Assembly (NCBI RefSeq): GCF_019703515.2
Contig: NC_059379.1
Location: 24,169,880 to 24,233,879, forward strand
Length of the DNA: 64,000 nucleotides
Origin: Myxocyprinus asiaticus
Lineage: Eukaryota > Chordata > Actinopteri > Cypriniformes > Catostomidae
Reading direction: 5' to 3'
Shown: positions 47,381-64,000 of the stretch, in pieces
Position numbering within the stretch: position 1 is the stretch's first letter
How the letters are laid out: each line of letters opens with the position of its first letter
Made by a program: the position numbers and the translations under genes
Notes under the pieces: model-generated
Databases searched by the model: none
What the model was told of the DNA's origin: nothing
What the model saw: only the letters and a program-made list of their open reading frames with translations

Positions 47381-47388
47381 TATATAAG
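47381..47388 (+). promoter_or_regulatory. pvalb: TATA box of third parvalbumin gene
   Basis: TATATAAG precedes a predicted non-coding exon of about 47412-47471 that ends at AGAG|gtgagt. The palindromic E-box CACATGTG ~50 bp upstream would suit myogenic bHLH control. Confidence 0.65.
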
Positions 47389-48246
47389 GTGGTAGCCACG
47401 GAGTTGGTGCTCACTGCAGTAGCCAGTTTCATCCCTGCGAATCCAAACCCAAACCCCAAAGACAACCAGAGGTGAGTGGCTTCACAGATGAAACAACCTG
47501 CAATTAGACAGCTGACAATGTCTAGCAACGACGAGGGGAAAACGACAAGCACCAATGGCAATTTGACTTTTGACTGATCTGGAGAGGATGTGTTAATATT
47601 GAGTCTCTGCCACCTGACGTGGGAATAATTTGCGACCTCAAGTTTGGACTTGACGTCATTGTACATGCCGTGGGGATATCGTTCTTTATTAAGCGCTTTG
47701 ATTACACTGAGGACTGGGTGGGATTTATCAGTTACTTTTACATTAGTTTTGAGCCGGACGCACTATGTTGTTAAAGAGATATGCAATTAACATGACAAGT
47801 TAAAATACCATTGATCAATTAAGTTTAAAAGCTGGGTATCTTATACACAGAAGAGAATATGAACATAAAAATATGCTTCATTTCACTGCAGTATATATAT
47901 ATATATATATATATTAGGCTATATTTACGATTGAAGCTTTTTAATTTCATAATAAAATTCCATCAAATTGAATTATGTAAACAAAACTTAAAATATTTAG
48001 TTTTATATTTTATTAAAGATTACCTCATTTAATTTGATGGAATCTGTCATGAAACTGAAACGCATTTGTAACTGTTTTGTTTTGTTTTTTTGTGTGTGTG
48101 TGTGTTAGGTCAGATAAAAATTGCTCTTTAATGTAAAATTTTTACAGTGATGAAATAGTTAACTGATTGAATTATGTATCATTATGTATCCTTATATACA
48201 AATCCTTGTGTATAATGAAACTCTCTGCAATTCTTTTAGGCTAAAC

Positions 48247-50036
48247 ATGGCATTCGCTGGTATTCTGAATGAGGCTGACATCACTGCAGCCCTGCAGGCC
48301 TGTCAAGGTAACGTTCATGTCTCTGGATCATCCTTGTGGGAGAGATATTGACCAACAACCTAAAGCTGGAGCATCAGTTTTATTAACAAAAGTATAAACA
48401 TCATTTGTCAGAAATTATGGCTTGAAATGTTTCAGTTTTTCCAGACACATTTTCTGTGGTTCAGATACTTTAATTCAGAGTCGGTCAGAATTCTCTCATC
48501 ATTTACTCATCCTCATGCCATCCCAGATGTGACTTTCTTTCTACTGCAGAACAAAAAACAAAGATTTTTAGAAGAATATCTCAGCTCTGTACATCCATAC
48601 AATTTAAGTGAATGGTGACCAAAACTTTGAAGCTCCAAAAAGCAAAAAGGCAGAACAAAAGTAATCCATTCGACTCCAGTGGTTAAATCCATGCCTTCAA
48701 GTGATATGATAGGTGTGGGTGAGAAACAGATCAATATTTAAATCCTTTTTTATTTAAATCTCCAAAAAATATTTTATGAAAGATTAATATAAAGCTAAAA
48801 AATCACATAAAGTCAGCATAAAAGTAGTCCATTCGACTTCAGTAAGGTTTAATCAATGTCTTCTGAAGCGATCCAATCAATTTGGGGGGAGAACAGACCA
48901 AAATGTGACTAATTAATCACTAAAAATCTTGCCATTGCTGTCTTTAGGCACGTTCATGATTTCAAGCGCAATTACACTTTCTAGTGCTTGATACATGCGC
49001 AGAGCGCTAGATGGCACTAGGAATTGCAACTGCGCTTGAAATCATAATCCCCAAGGAGAGTGCTGATGTCAAGATTTATAGTGAAAAGGAAGTTATATTT
49101 TGGTCTGTTCTCACCAATTAGGTCACTTCAGAAGACATGAATTAAACCACTGGAGTCGAATGGATTACTTTTATGCTGCTTTTATGTGCTTTTTGGAGCT
49201 TAAAATTTTGGTCACCATTCACTTGCATTGTATGGACCTACAGAGCTGATATATTCTTCTAAAAAATCTTAATTTGTGTTCAGCAGAAGAAAGAAAGACA
49301 TACACATCTGGGATGGCATGAGGGTGAGGAAATTATGAGAGAATTTTCATTTTTGGGTGAACTATTCCTTTAAATCAAAATTTCTGTTTTGGCCTTCTAG
49401 CTAATATGTAGTGCATTTGCTTAAATTTATTTATCAGCTCCACCATCATTCTAACAACCTGACAAAATTACCTTCCAGCTGCTGACTCCTTCAACTATAA
49501 GGACTTCTTTGCCAAGGTTGGCCTGACTGCCAAGACTCCTGATGACATCAAGAAGGCCTTTGCTGTCATTGACCAGGACAAGAGCGGATTCATTGAGGAG
49601 GATGAGCTTAAGTAAGTGAGTCTGATCTTAGATCCAAGATTTAGGTCAAACCACAAGCTTTCCATAAATAAAATTATTAATGACTTGTTGGCTATAGGGT
49701 GTCCTACTGGTGTCTCATATTTCACAGCCTGGAATGGTGACACCTTTAGTTCGTAAACACTTTGAGGTTGATTGTCTGCTTGTGTGCTTCAGACTGTTCC
49801 TGCAGAACTTTTCTGCTGGTGCCAGGGCACTCACTGATGCAGAGACAAAGGCTTTCCTGAAAGCTGGGGACGCTGATGGTGATGGCATGATTGGAGTCGA
49901 TGGTGAGGAATTTTCTCCTTTGCCAGTTGTTCATGAAGCAGCACTTCCTTTCACGTTGATTTACAATTGTTTCAGAATGTCTTCTGACTAGTTACTTCTT
50001 CAATTTACAGAGTTCGCTGCCTTGGTCAAGGCATAA
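48247..50036 (+). CDS. pvalb: Muscle-type beta-parvalbumin (copy B)
   Basis: Coding exons 48247-48307, 49479-49611, 49793-49902 and 50011-50036 encode 109 aa starting [16 protein letters not shown] and ending ALVKA. The acceptor is at 48238-48239, 8 bases before the ATG; the non-coding first exon probably ends at 47471. Ca2+ loops: [28 protein letters not shown] with Met where Lys is usual at loop position 7, a backbone-ligand position. All side-chain ligands are intact. AATAAA is at 50257-50262. The protein is very close to copy A in its second and third exons. A foldback MITE (48486-49369) fills its first coding intron. Confidence 0.95.
48486..49369. mobile_element. Foldback MITE inside a parvalbumin intron
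   Basis: The left arm starts at the TCATCATTTACTC level without its terminal repeat. The right end is TTTTTGGGTGAACTATTCCT before TTAA (49370-49373). The loop (about 48780-49110) differs from other copies and contains an inner inverted segment (AGCGCAATTAC versus GCAACTGCGCTTG) and a CTCF-like CGCTAGATGGCA at 49005-49016. Confidence 0.8.
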
Positions 50037-50581
50037 ATGGCGCCCGACCAACTCTTGCTCACAACCAGTAGCGTTGCCTGAGATCCCCACGTTTTTTTCT
50101 GGGTGGCTGATTTTTATACATTTCTGACTGTCCACTCCAACGTTGCACTTCGTCCGGAATGGCTGTATATGTCACACAGTCTTTCGTGTTGTAGATATGA
50201 ATGTCAGTTACTGTAAAATCTTTGATGCTGTTTTGGGGAAAGGACAGTGAGAAAACAATAAATACTATTTTTCATTTTTGAGTTTTTTTTCTTCTTACTG
50301 TATAAACAGATTACATTGTGATCGACATTCTAAATTCACTCATTTGCACCAAATTTAGCATAGCTATTTTTGACTATAATAGGGTTGCAATAGCCTTTGC
50401 AATGGCCTTATGAGACACTTTACAGATGATTGTATTAAATAGTGTAGAATAGTAAAGTTTAAAATAGTGTTGCAGATCTTAGGAACATGTACTTGAGACA
50501 AAGCTGTTGCCATTTAACTTTATACTAACTGGACTTGGAACAACCTACCAGAATTGTGGTGTTTCTTGAGAGGGTGTAAAC

Positions 50582-51025
50582 CAGTGGATCTCAACCTTTT
50601 TGACTCCAAGGCTTAAGACAATATTCAAAAGCTAAGGCTAAGATACTGTATTTCCTCTGGTGTAATGATGACAAAGTGCTTGTTAACTTTATTAACAGAA
50701 ACAAGCAATGTCAAGATAAAGTAATTGGAAACCAAACTGATTGAGTGCCGTGCATGTTTTTATTTTTCCTTATGTAGATAAAATAATAAATTGCGATTAA
50801 TTTTGTGATTCCAGAAGTTTCAAGAACTGTATGTTCTTGAAGAGAGTTACTGAATTAAAATAAGAAAAATCATGTCCATTTACAGCTTTATTTTTTGACG
50901 TTGTAAGCAGTTTTGTTAAGTTAGATTATTATAACTATTATTAACTTATTAACTTATTTTAAATAATTTTAAGTCATCCTGAGGGCCCCTAGTGGGTCCC
51001 AGCCCCCTGCTCGAGAACCAAACTG
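50582..51025. mobile_element. hAT (Charlie-like) non-autonomous element
   Basis: The left end CAGTGGATCTCAACCTTTTT resembles the common vertebrate hAT-Charlie start CAGTGGTTCTCAACC. The right end GAGAACCAAACTG is its imperfect inverse. No target-site duplication is obvious, so it is old. Confidence 0.55.
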
Positions 51026-51720
51026 AGGATGCTGATATTACTGAGGCACCATCAGCTACCTTGAAGTAGCATGTGGCCTCCACTAGTGTCTGGTGCCACA
51101 TTCCTGTAAAATAAGCCTAGCCTTTCACATGCCAGAATTCTCAACTGTTGCATACAACTTTTGTATAACTTACACATTCAAAATCTTTCAACACAAAAGC
51201 GCTTGTATGCCAGAAGTGTACTATTTAAATTTCGGACATTTGTACTTTTTGAATTTAAATTAATTCATCATTAATGTGAATTGCAGACTTCACAAAAGAC
51301 AGCAGAGGACATGATGACTAGTGTACCAACAAATTAGAGAATGTAAATGGATAGATCACTATACCGTAACACTACCAGTCAGTTCAGTGACATTAGAGAG
51401 TATTGGTTTGTTAGCTGGTGGCTCCAATGTCTTGTCTTCCCCTTTCCATGACAGGCCAAAGGGCCTTGGAAATGACAATTCTCCAGCACTTTTCAGTAGG
51501 CTACTTATACCTTATTATCACAGAGCACCTTTAACGCACTGCATGCTTTTTTTTGCCCAATGCATGACATTACAGTGAGAATATAAATAATATAATGTAA
51601 AATAATGTGTTGATTTTGATTCAGGTATCTTAATAATGACATTGAGTACTATTTAAATTATTCATTTAGTTCTTTCATAGCAACATTTAGTGAGCTGTTG
51701 ACCATTATCTTACACATATA

Positions 51721-53356
<1,636 letters not shown>

Positions 53357-53851
53357 TATATGTTTTTAAGGCAAAGTACACTTTACCTTGAATTCTGACG
53401 CCTTTTCCTGAACAGCAAACGATGTGGAAAATTAATTGACAGGAAGCTTAATTGGTCAGATATCAGTCAGATTAGTGACAAAGTAAGAAAAAAGTCAGTA
53501 AGAATAAAGTCAGTGCCGAGTTGCATGAGTAGATGATTAGTCTTTGTCTTAGTAAATGCATTGGTCTCAAGACTACTCATTTAATGCAAAGTCAAATTGA
53601 AAATTATGTGGGCCTAAAACAAAATTTTGTTCATGTGCAAAAGAAATCTTGGCAGAATTTGAGTGAGCATGCATAACTTTGAAACAGCAAAACTTGAACA
53701 CCAGCATCAAAATCATTTACATACAGCATTGTTAGTAATTAACTGGTACAGGCCACCAAACTAAAGCATGTGAAACAGTTCAAAGGTAATTCAAAAACAA
53801 TGGTCCACGATTCACAGAAATACAATTGTAATATCTAACAAACATCATACG

Positions 53852-53901
<50 letters not shown>

Positions 53902-53902
53902 G
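53852..53902. repeat. (TG)n(AG)n microsatellite
   Basis: About 28 bp of TG followed by about 22 bp of AG, some 190 bp upstream of the TATA box of the fourth parvalbumin gene. Confidence 0.9.
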
Positions 53903-54095
53903 CTTCTTTCCTATCAAGCACGCACTATATGAGGGCGGAGTACAGGTGCCAGTCTGTGCATTCAGTCTGAACCTCATTTAAATAGTAAAGGATAATTAGT
54001 TAGGCAAGAAATTCAAGTAGAGCCGCGCAACAAGAATTTGATACACGAACAGGTAACCCAAGCGTCGCTCATTGTCCGTCCCATTAGCATATACA

Positions 54096-54104
54096 TATAT
54101 ATAA
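54096..54104 (+). promoter_or_regulatory. pvalb: TATA box of fourth parvalbumin gene
   Basis: TATATATAA lies ~85 bp before a GTGAGA donor at 54182, predicting a non-coding first exon of about 54130-54181. Confidence 0.65.
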
Positions 54105-54583
54105 GTTGTCAGTGGATGAGAGGCGCTATCACACAGCCTTACATCTGCTCTGGATCACCGGGAGGAGAACTCTACGAAGCGGTGAGATGCTGTTGTCCGC
54201 TTAACATGAACTAGTAGATAATTATGATAATACAGATCAACGTTACATATGTAGGCTATCCACATACATTTTAGATATTTACTTTATTTGTTTTAATTGG
54301 TCTATTTTCATTTTTAACATTTTCAATTTAAAGAAACAAGAATAAAGACTAGCATAAATTAGGATAGGCTACTGTAGTGAAATGAGCATATCCTATATAA
54401 AACTGTAGCAAATGCATGACGATGTGGTATGTCAGTGTTTGCATACTGCCTTTAATGTTTCTTTCATTTAGATGTTACCTTTATTGTGGTATAATTTTTC
54501 TGTCCCCTTAAAAAAAAGCACAAATGCGTTAGAGATAACGATAAAGGAAAACAATTAACACATTTTCTTCCAGCAGGTTGAAT

Positions 54584-56672
<2,089 letters not shown>

Positions 56673-56879
56673 AAGAATAGCCCACAGTCAGACTGAGTCT
56701 ACGGCCTACAGCCATGAGCGCTGCGGCTTTATCGTTCCCTCTGCTTTTACACAGGATTTCTTTTCAAAATGTACATCAGCACATTGATTTGTCTTTTGAT
56801 TACGCATGTCTGTTTTATTGTCCCACAATCACTCCAAATGACCAATGGCAAAACTGTTCAGGGAAAATAAAATAAAGTC

Positions 56880-58960
56880 ATTAAAAGTGATGATGATTTG
56901 GTTTAATGTCTTTTAAATTTAGAGAGATTTTACTCTTAATAACAACCAATCTAAATTTGACACTTTGGCTAATTGGACTCTGTGGTGTTTGATCATGTTC
57001 TGTATTGGACCCTTTTTACATTTCCGGGATTGGAATGTGGAAGTAAACTATAGCGGGTTAAACTCCTATAAATTTACATGGGAGACCATATAAAATTTTT
57101 TTATCTATTTGCATTGCAAAAATCAACAATTGTAGTTCCATGACTTTCCAAAACAGAAAAAAAATAATAAAAAAAAAAGGATAATTTTTACTGCCACCCC
57201 CTTTAGCAGTTGTTTTGGAAACACCATCACAGCAGTGTTGGCTATAAAAATAAATAAATAAATACAAATAAATTAAGATAATTTAATTTTAAGATAATTT
57301 TACAGTTTAGGCCTGCAAATAAAAATAATAAAAGGCTTTTTATGAAATTTTGCTGTAATTACCTATGTTTATCCTCATAAACTAGAAAAATGTAGAGGTA
57401 TCATATTAGTATTGATATTGACATCTGAAATATTTGCCTTGATAGTACTTGGTGTTGTATTCAAAAGAAAATAAGTGGTATTTAGACTAGTTAAACCTTT
57501 CTGACAACAACCAGCACAAGAAGTTAGCATGTACTTTGAACACTGAGACAATTATTCATGCTGCCTGTTGTTCAGCAATGCTAAATTTACTTATCTGTGC
57601 ACTGTACATAACATAAGCCAAAAAAGAGAGAAAATGTACTCTACTATTACTTCAATGATTTACACTGAAACAGGACTGTGAACTCATGACTGTGAACCAG
57701 ATATTACAATGTCATATTTACATACAGTACAATGATTCATGATTCTGGCTCTATTAACAGAAGGGACTGATGAAGACGATATTGCCTTTAATCAATCTAT
57801 TTCACTGTGTCCTTTGTTAACAAGCAGTGCATTTTATTCACATTCTCTATTACTACATACAACATTACTTGTGGAAAAATGATAATAATAAAAAACTTCA
57901 ATTGCAGTTTATTTTCATTCTAGATGTAATCATAGCCTTAGGAACAAGAGGGTTAAATGTAAAGTAGACTAAGGAGGCACAAAAGGGACAGACAGTGAGA
58001 GCAGGTGTAAGTTTCAGTGAAGAGGGCCTCTCAATACTGAATGGTAAGGCTATCCCGCTCAGGTTACCGCTTAGCCCATTAGAACAATGGAATTGAAAAT
58101 GTCACATCAATCCAAGTTTCTGATTATCCCCTTTCTGTACTAAAGCCAGGGACCTAAATGAGCCATGCAAACATATGCCTAAATGATGATAGCTCCACTG
58201 AAATAATCCCAGTGTGCATGGCCTAATATATTAGATTTAGCAAACAACTAATGGGAGAGATTAAACAGCAATTATAATATGAAGCTTATCCACCATATTA
58301 TTGGAGGTCACCTGTTTAAGTATGATGGAGACAGTGGCCTTAGAGATGGTTGAATTATTTTTTTAAATGATTAAATAAGGTTTTTAAAATGATTACAAAA
58401 AATATATAGTAAAATAACATTTAAGGCATGAGTGATATCTGTCCAGCAATGATGCACATTTTATTTTTATTTTTTACTGAGCCATACAATCCACAACATT
58501 GGTTGGTGTTACCAAACAGGCAAACCAAGATGAGAGTCAGCACACAAAAGCATTGAGGTAGCCTACTGCTGCTAATCTTACAGGCAAATGGTTTTGAAAC
58601 AATTATCTGTTTGATCATCTTTGTCCTGCATCATTAGAGCAAAATTTGGTGAGAACAGATTTTTTTTTTTCATAATCCAAAATGAACTTGTAGGCAAAGA
58701 TTCAAATGAATGACTTTGCTGAACTCTAAATAAGGCAAGAAATTAAAGGAAGGAAAAAAAAAGTTTTTTAAACCAAGGGTTCAATAATATAAAGAAGACG
58801 TCAAATTTGTGCAGTTGGTTGTGTTCGAGGATTTGAGTGCGAGACCCCAAAGTTGGTCAGAGAGCTATTCAGACCCACCGAGGTGATTCTCACGAAACCT
58901 GTCAGGAAAATGTCCTTGCCCTGTTTTACTTCAAAATCAAAAGAAACAAATAATACAAAA
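56880..58960. other. Intergenic, no gene seen
   Basis: AT-rich sequence downstream of the last parvalbumin gene. No exon, RNA gene or clear transposon end is supportable. Confidence 0.55.
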
Positions 58961-58962
58961 TA

Positions 58963-58997
58963 AATAAATAAATAAATAATAAAAAATAAAAATAAAA

Positions 58998-59038
<41 letters not shown>
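58963..59038. repeat. AAAT/AT/AG compound microsatellite
   Basis: AAAT-type repeats, a short AT run and a 28-bp AG run adjoin. Confidence 0.85.
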
Positions 59039-59049
59039 AACTCACCCTA

Positions 59050-61430
59050 ATGCACTGTAAAAAAAAATGGCAGCAGCGGTTGCCAGAAATTCACTGTAAA
59101 AAATACGGTAACCAAGTTTCAAGCTTTACGGGATGCAATTTTGATGCCTGTATATTTTACGGTGCATTACCATTGTTTATATTATTAAATAATAAACTTG
59201 CTATATTAACATTCTGAAAATGCACTCAAAAAAATAATATGCTGGATTTACTTAAAAATATAGTGAATCATTTTCGCAAGCCTATTTTTAAGTGAATTTC
59301 ACATGGAATTTTAAGCAATATTACCTAAAAACCTTTAGCTTGCAATGCTTAAATATTTGAGTTTCCCAGCAAACGGTTTTGCTTAAATTTATTGGTTGGT
59401 GTGACACAATATTTTAAGTTATTTTTACCAATACATTTAAGTTATTTCTACCATAAAAGTCTTGTTTACCCCATTATAAAATTTAAGCTCGTATAGATTA
59501 AAAATTTTAAGTTCTTGAAACTTAAAATACCTAGTTACTGATCATTTACTTCAAATTAGTTATACATTAAAATGAGTGGAATAAATAAGACAACTGGTGA
59601 ATATTAAAGGATTTCTTTATTTTTTGACAAATGCAGCTTATTAAAACACCTCTTAAATCATTTTTAGCTGTTCAACAATTTAAAGCTTTAATAGAAACAT
59701 GTCTATGATTTGTGCTAATATTGGTTTGTTGTATGTTAGTATGTTTGAAATAGTGTGCAAATCTACTGTGCAATGGTGTATACTGTGTTCTGCCGTTAAA
59801 CAGGCATTTGACAAAAATAATGACTGAAAATAAATATTAATGAACAACAGTAAACATTCTGTCACAAATAACAACAGTAAGCATCAACGTGCTTTTTAAT
59901 CTTTATGGTGTTGTATGCTTGTGTGTGTGTTTGAGTGCGGTGTCGAGTTGAATATGTTGTTTATAAAATCTTTGTGGCGTTGTATGCTTGTGTGTGTGTT
60001 TGAGTGCGGTGTAGATTTGAGTATGTTGTTTATATAATCTTTGTGGTGTTGTATGCTTGTGTTGACTTTTGCATGTGTAAGTTGTGCAATGCTCTATGGC
60101 ATTAAAAATGCATTTGCATCGTCAACAAGACAACATGGCTTCATAAATTTAACTCAACATCTTGTTCTTTAAAGTTAGAATCTTTGGAGATAGTTTTGCA
60201 CTGTCTAGCTCAAGCAGCATTTTCTGAAAAAATTCAAATGTATACCTCAGTGGCTTGGGGTAATTTAGGTTTACAGAATACATCAGGCCAACACTGGACA
60301 ATCCTGCCAGAACTTGAACACTTTCTAAGACTATTCCTGCCTCTAAAGGTCTGCCATCTGGATATCCCCCTCTGGTGACAATCTTCAGTGTGTGCTCTGC
60401 AAGGCCATCTTGGTCTATTTTCGGATTACGCTGATGCTGCCTTTATGTTCTTGCATCAAAGTGCTGGTCACCATTCACCCTCATTGTATGGACACAAACG
60501 GCTGACAACTTTCTTCAAATATCTTCATTAGAAGTTTTGAAGATGAACAAAATCATAAGGAACCAGAGTGCAAAACTAACTAATTTAGGTTTACCATGCT
60601 TTGGGGAAACGCCGGCCTGGCTAGATCACTCAAGAGTCATGATTCATGCTCTGTTCAATATATGCACGCACAGGTCTGCTACATCATCTTGAAAAATCAC
60701 TGTAAAAGTTCTTACCTTATTTACCTTGACTCTATTGAAGTCAGATGTCCCAAGATTTTCTTTAATTTTCATTCAAGAAATGCCTTTGATAAAATACAAG
60801 TGAGAGAAAGAGATTAAAGGTGCATGAAATCAAAACTGATTTCACACCGACAAAAAAAGTTGCCAATCACCATTAATTAACATTATTCTTATGAAAGCAT
60901 CGTTACAAAATAAATTTTCTTCTCACAAAAGTTGGAGACCCCGGCCTGCACGCACATGTTCAACAGTGTATATTTGATATGTAGTAAATTGCCAGCTAAA
61001 GTTATTTAAAAAAACAGGAATGTGTATCTTCAGAATATTTGGTAAAGAAAAGCTCTACTTATTTCACATAACATATATATTTAATTACCTTCACCGTGGA
61101 TCAACAGAAGAGGTCTGGTCGTCGAAAATGGCCGCCCCAAATTGCGCACTTCAAAGTCAATCAAGTTCTGCATCTGTGCATCATGTGGTAATCTGCCTGG
61201 ATCCTAAAAAAATTTGTTAAATTGACTAAACTCCAGATTAATGTTGACTTTACTCAAAATTACTTGTTGTGTTTCTTCAAAATTAAAAGTAAACCATAAA
61301 CTCAATATATTTGGTAACAATTGTAGTTTTAAATTAAGTAAAGTGCAAAACTTAATTTTATAAGTAAAATCTGTTTGTTTTAATGAGCCATATTTTCTGA
61401 GGACAGGAAATCATTTTTTTACAGTGTGTA
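59050..61430. repeat. Repeat region bounded by CACTGTAAAAA and its inverse
   Basis: GCACTGTAAAAAAAAATGG at the left and TTTTTTTACAGTGTG at the right are inverted. Inside are runs of short TTTAAGTTATT/ACTTAAAA motifs and a 69-bp minisatellite. It may be one large non-autonomous element or several adjoining ones; no frame for a transposase is seen. Confidence 0.35.
59897..60062. repeat. 69-bp minisatellite, ~2.4 copies
   Basis: TTGTATGCTTGTGTGTGTGT recurs at 59911 and 59980, with a shorter match at 60049, an exact 69-bp spacing. Units share TTGAGTGCGGTGT and TATGTTGTTTATA. Confidence 0.85.
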
Positions 61431-61977
61431 AAAATCTTCTTTTCACTTTATAATGTATTTTTAATCCACATAGTAATTACAGAAACGCACATGATGATAT
61501 GAAGTTCATCAACGGTGGCCCTTCCAGGAGCAATGACCAATAAACCTGTAGAAACAGTGCTCAGTGTCACTCACACAAACACTACATCAAGTATAACCCA
61601 GAACACCTCAGTGTACATAATCTTAAAAATAAGAAGAAACATAATTGTTCCCATAAAATATAATGTAATGTAATGGGTCATGTAGGGAGTTCTGGGAGTG
61701 GCCGATTATTGTTTTTTACCGTAATTTATCAGTAATTTACCATAAAAAGTACATGTACTCTCTTGTTAAACAACATTACCATTAATTATACAGAAAATTC
61801 ATAATTTGTACATACATTTTTTTTCAACATTTTACCGTAAAACTAAATGTATTGTCTTTTTAAATATAGTAAAAATGTTTACAGTATATTTTAAGATAAC
61901 TACCTGTTAATCAATTCATGTTTTTTTACAATAGCATTTTTACCATCTTTTACCATTAAAATTACAGACATTTTTTC

Positions 61978-62910
61978 AGTCTGCCATCCCAGATGTGTAC
62001 GACTGTCTTTCTTCAGCAGAACACAAATTTTAGACGAATATTTCAGCTCTGTAAGTCCATTCAGTGCAAGTGAATGGTGGCCAACTTTTTGAAGCTCCAA
62101 AAAGTACATATAGCCATCATAAAAATAATCCACACGATTCCAGTGGTCTAATTAATGTCTTCTAAAGCTAAACAGTAGGTATGTGTAAGAAAAAGTTCAA
62201 CATTTAAAACTTTTTTACAAAAAATGTTTGCTTCCAGCCAGCTTGAGGTTTGTACATTGACGAGGGAGGAGTTCAAACTGTGTCTCGGGTGACGTAATCG
62301 CGAAAGCCTCCTCTGCATAAATATTCATCCGTAGATACCTTATTAGCAGCTGTTTCTATGGACCGCAATACCGTTTCCACACAAAAGCAGCTAATGCAGC
62401 AGTCTAAGCAAGGAGCTCGGTCTGAGGCATATCGTCCACTCACTTGCATTTAAACTGATTCAAACATCTCTCCTTGTTGACTGTTCCAAGATGGCGACGC
62501 AATTGATGTATAAACCAGCCGAATGAATCATCTATATATGATTGTACATAACACTGCGCATCCGTTTTTTGCCCCGTATTTCACACGCCAGTTTCGCATG
62601 AACTTGCCAACGCGCAATGAATTTTTTGTTAAAAAAGTGAATTTTTTGTTAAAAAAGTTTTAAAGATTGATCTATTTCTTACACACACCTAGTGTTAATT
62701 AGACCACTGGAATCGTACTGATTATTTTTATGATGGCTAAATGTACTTTTTGGAGCTTCAAAAAGTTGGTACCCATTCACTTTGTATGCTGGAATATTCT
62801 TCTAAAATATTTGTTTGTGTTCTGCTTAAGAAAGAAAGTTACACACATCTGGGATGGCATGAGGGTGAGTAAATTATGGCAGAATTTTCAATTTTGGGTG
62901 AACTATTCCT
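61978..62910. mobile_element. TTAA-flanked foldback MITE, long loop
   Basis: The left arm begins at TGCCATCCCAGATGTG without its terminal repeat. The right end is TTTTGGGTGAACTATTCCT then TTAA (62911-62914). The arms are inverted copies. The ~500-bp loop (about 62200-62680) is unlike those of the other copies. Confidence 0.75.
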
Positions 62911-63594
62911 TTAACACTACCACTAAATCTAATCCTAACCTTTGTAACAGCGAATGGTTGCCGGGCAGTTACCTTCTTCCCCGCTGCAACAGACTGAAGC
63001 CAGAAGAGGAACCGCCTTTGGTGCTTAATGTCACCTAAAACATATACACAATATATCTCAGTTTTATATGGTATGCTGTATGACAGAACACTTATACAGA
63101 AACATCTCACGTCATAATTTCACGTGGAACTTCACAGTTTGTGTCGCAGATGTAATCTACACGAGCAGTTCCAACTGTAACACACAGGCGACTGGCAAGA
63201 GTAGGAAGTAAATACTTTTCACTGATCTCAGCACTATTTTCCCCATGAGATAACAAATCCAGCCATTTGTTTCTGTTTTCATGCTGTAACAGGTAAGCGT
63301 CTCTGTGTTGAATATCTCTTAGTGGTGTGACAGTCGCTTTTGAAGCGCAGCATGAAACAATCGGATTATTGCTGCACAACCGGCTAGTTTGTGTGCAGTA
63401 GTCTCATCTGCACAAGCACCGTCAGTCTCTTCATGGAAAAAGTGATTTCTTTGGTTCGTTTATGGTTTAGTTCCTTCAGTTAGAATGTTTCTAGCTGCAG
63501 GTGTTATTTACAGATCATGTGTTTATTTGATGTTTTCTCCTTATTCACTAGTCTAAGAAGCACAGCACTTGTTTGTCAGCAGCAGTTTATTTTG

Positions 63595-63596
<2 letters not shown>

Positions 63597-63690
<94 letters not shown>
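63597..63690. repeat. (AT)n(GT)n microsatellite
   Basis: About 40 bp of AT is followed by about 50 bp of GT, a typical compound dinucleotide repeat. Confidence 0.95.
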
Positions 63691-63691
<1 letters not shown>

Positions 63692-64000
63692 CCAGGTGCT
63701 GTCACTTTTCACACTGTAATAAACTTAAGTTTTAGAGTCTGTCAGTTCTTTATAAATTCTGTCTTGGGCTGAAATAGCCTTATATTCTCAATGCAACTTC
63801 AGCGTGCACATGAGAAGTTATGTTTATCCACCTTTTTCCTGAACGCGGAAGTGTTCCACGATTTGACTGTTTTCAATTTCCGGTCTCCAGAGTTTTCATC
63901 CGGATCCGCGTTTATTCTTAGGAGGTACTGTAATGTTTAAGGTATTACATTTGTCAAAAAATTGTCAAAAAACATGCCGATACTTCACAGAGTCGAGATG
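63691..64000. other. Right edge, no gene seen
   Basis: The end is less AT-rich with several CpGs (CCGGATCCGCG near 63900), but no exon or promoter can be supported within the window. Confidence 0.4.

Overview
This is vertebrate nuclear DNA from a ray-finned fish, almost certainly a cyprinid (carp/minnow type). Genes are split into small GT-AG exons. The coding parts are teleost tecpr1, bhlha15 and parvalbumins. The spaces between them are packed with fish Tc1/mariner, hAT-like and TTAA-flanked elements, a tRNA-derived SINE family, and long AT, GT and GATA/GACA microsatellites. The species cannot be fixed from the sequence alone.

Layout. Bases 1-17059 hold the 3' three quarters of tecpr1 on the + strand: 17 coding exons, 856 codons plus stop. 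The N-terminal ~300 codons lie beyond the left edge. Its introns hold most of the recognisable transposons, including a four-deep nest at 2.87-6.69 kb. A single coding exon of bhlha15 (MIST1) follows on the - strand at 19591-20145, tail to tail with tecpr1. From 21 to 40 kb I found no supportable gene; it contains foldback MITEs, microsatellites, a piggyBac-like remnant and several CTCF-like motifs. From 40.2 to 56.7 kb lie four tandem parvalbumin genes, all on the + strand with identical coding-exon architecture: one divergent copy, two muscle-type beta copies and one oncomodulin-type copy. An 800-bp GATA/GACA satellite block and a nearly complete Sleeping Beauty-family Tc1 element sit between them. 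From 57 to 64 kb there is no supportable gene, only repeats.

Function. TECPR1 links damaged or autophagic membranes to the ATG12-ATG5 machinery; BHLHA15 is a secretory-cell transcription factor; parvalbumins are cytosolic EF-hand Ca2+ buffers. They are not a pathway. Their proximity is an ancient syntenic block (human TECPR1-BHLHA15-LMTK2-OCM2), here apparently without lmtk2 and with the OCM position expanded into a parvalbumin array.

I found no novel gene system. The most informative observations are genomic: transposon nesting with exact target-site duplications, a MITE lying beside the autonomous-type element it derives from, a foldback MITE arm abutting a tecpr1 splice acceptor, and a divergent parvalbumin with unusual splice donors.
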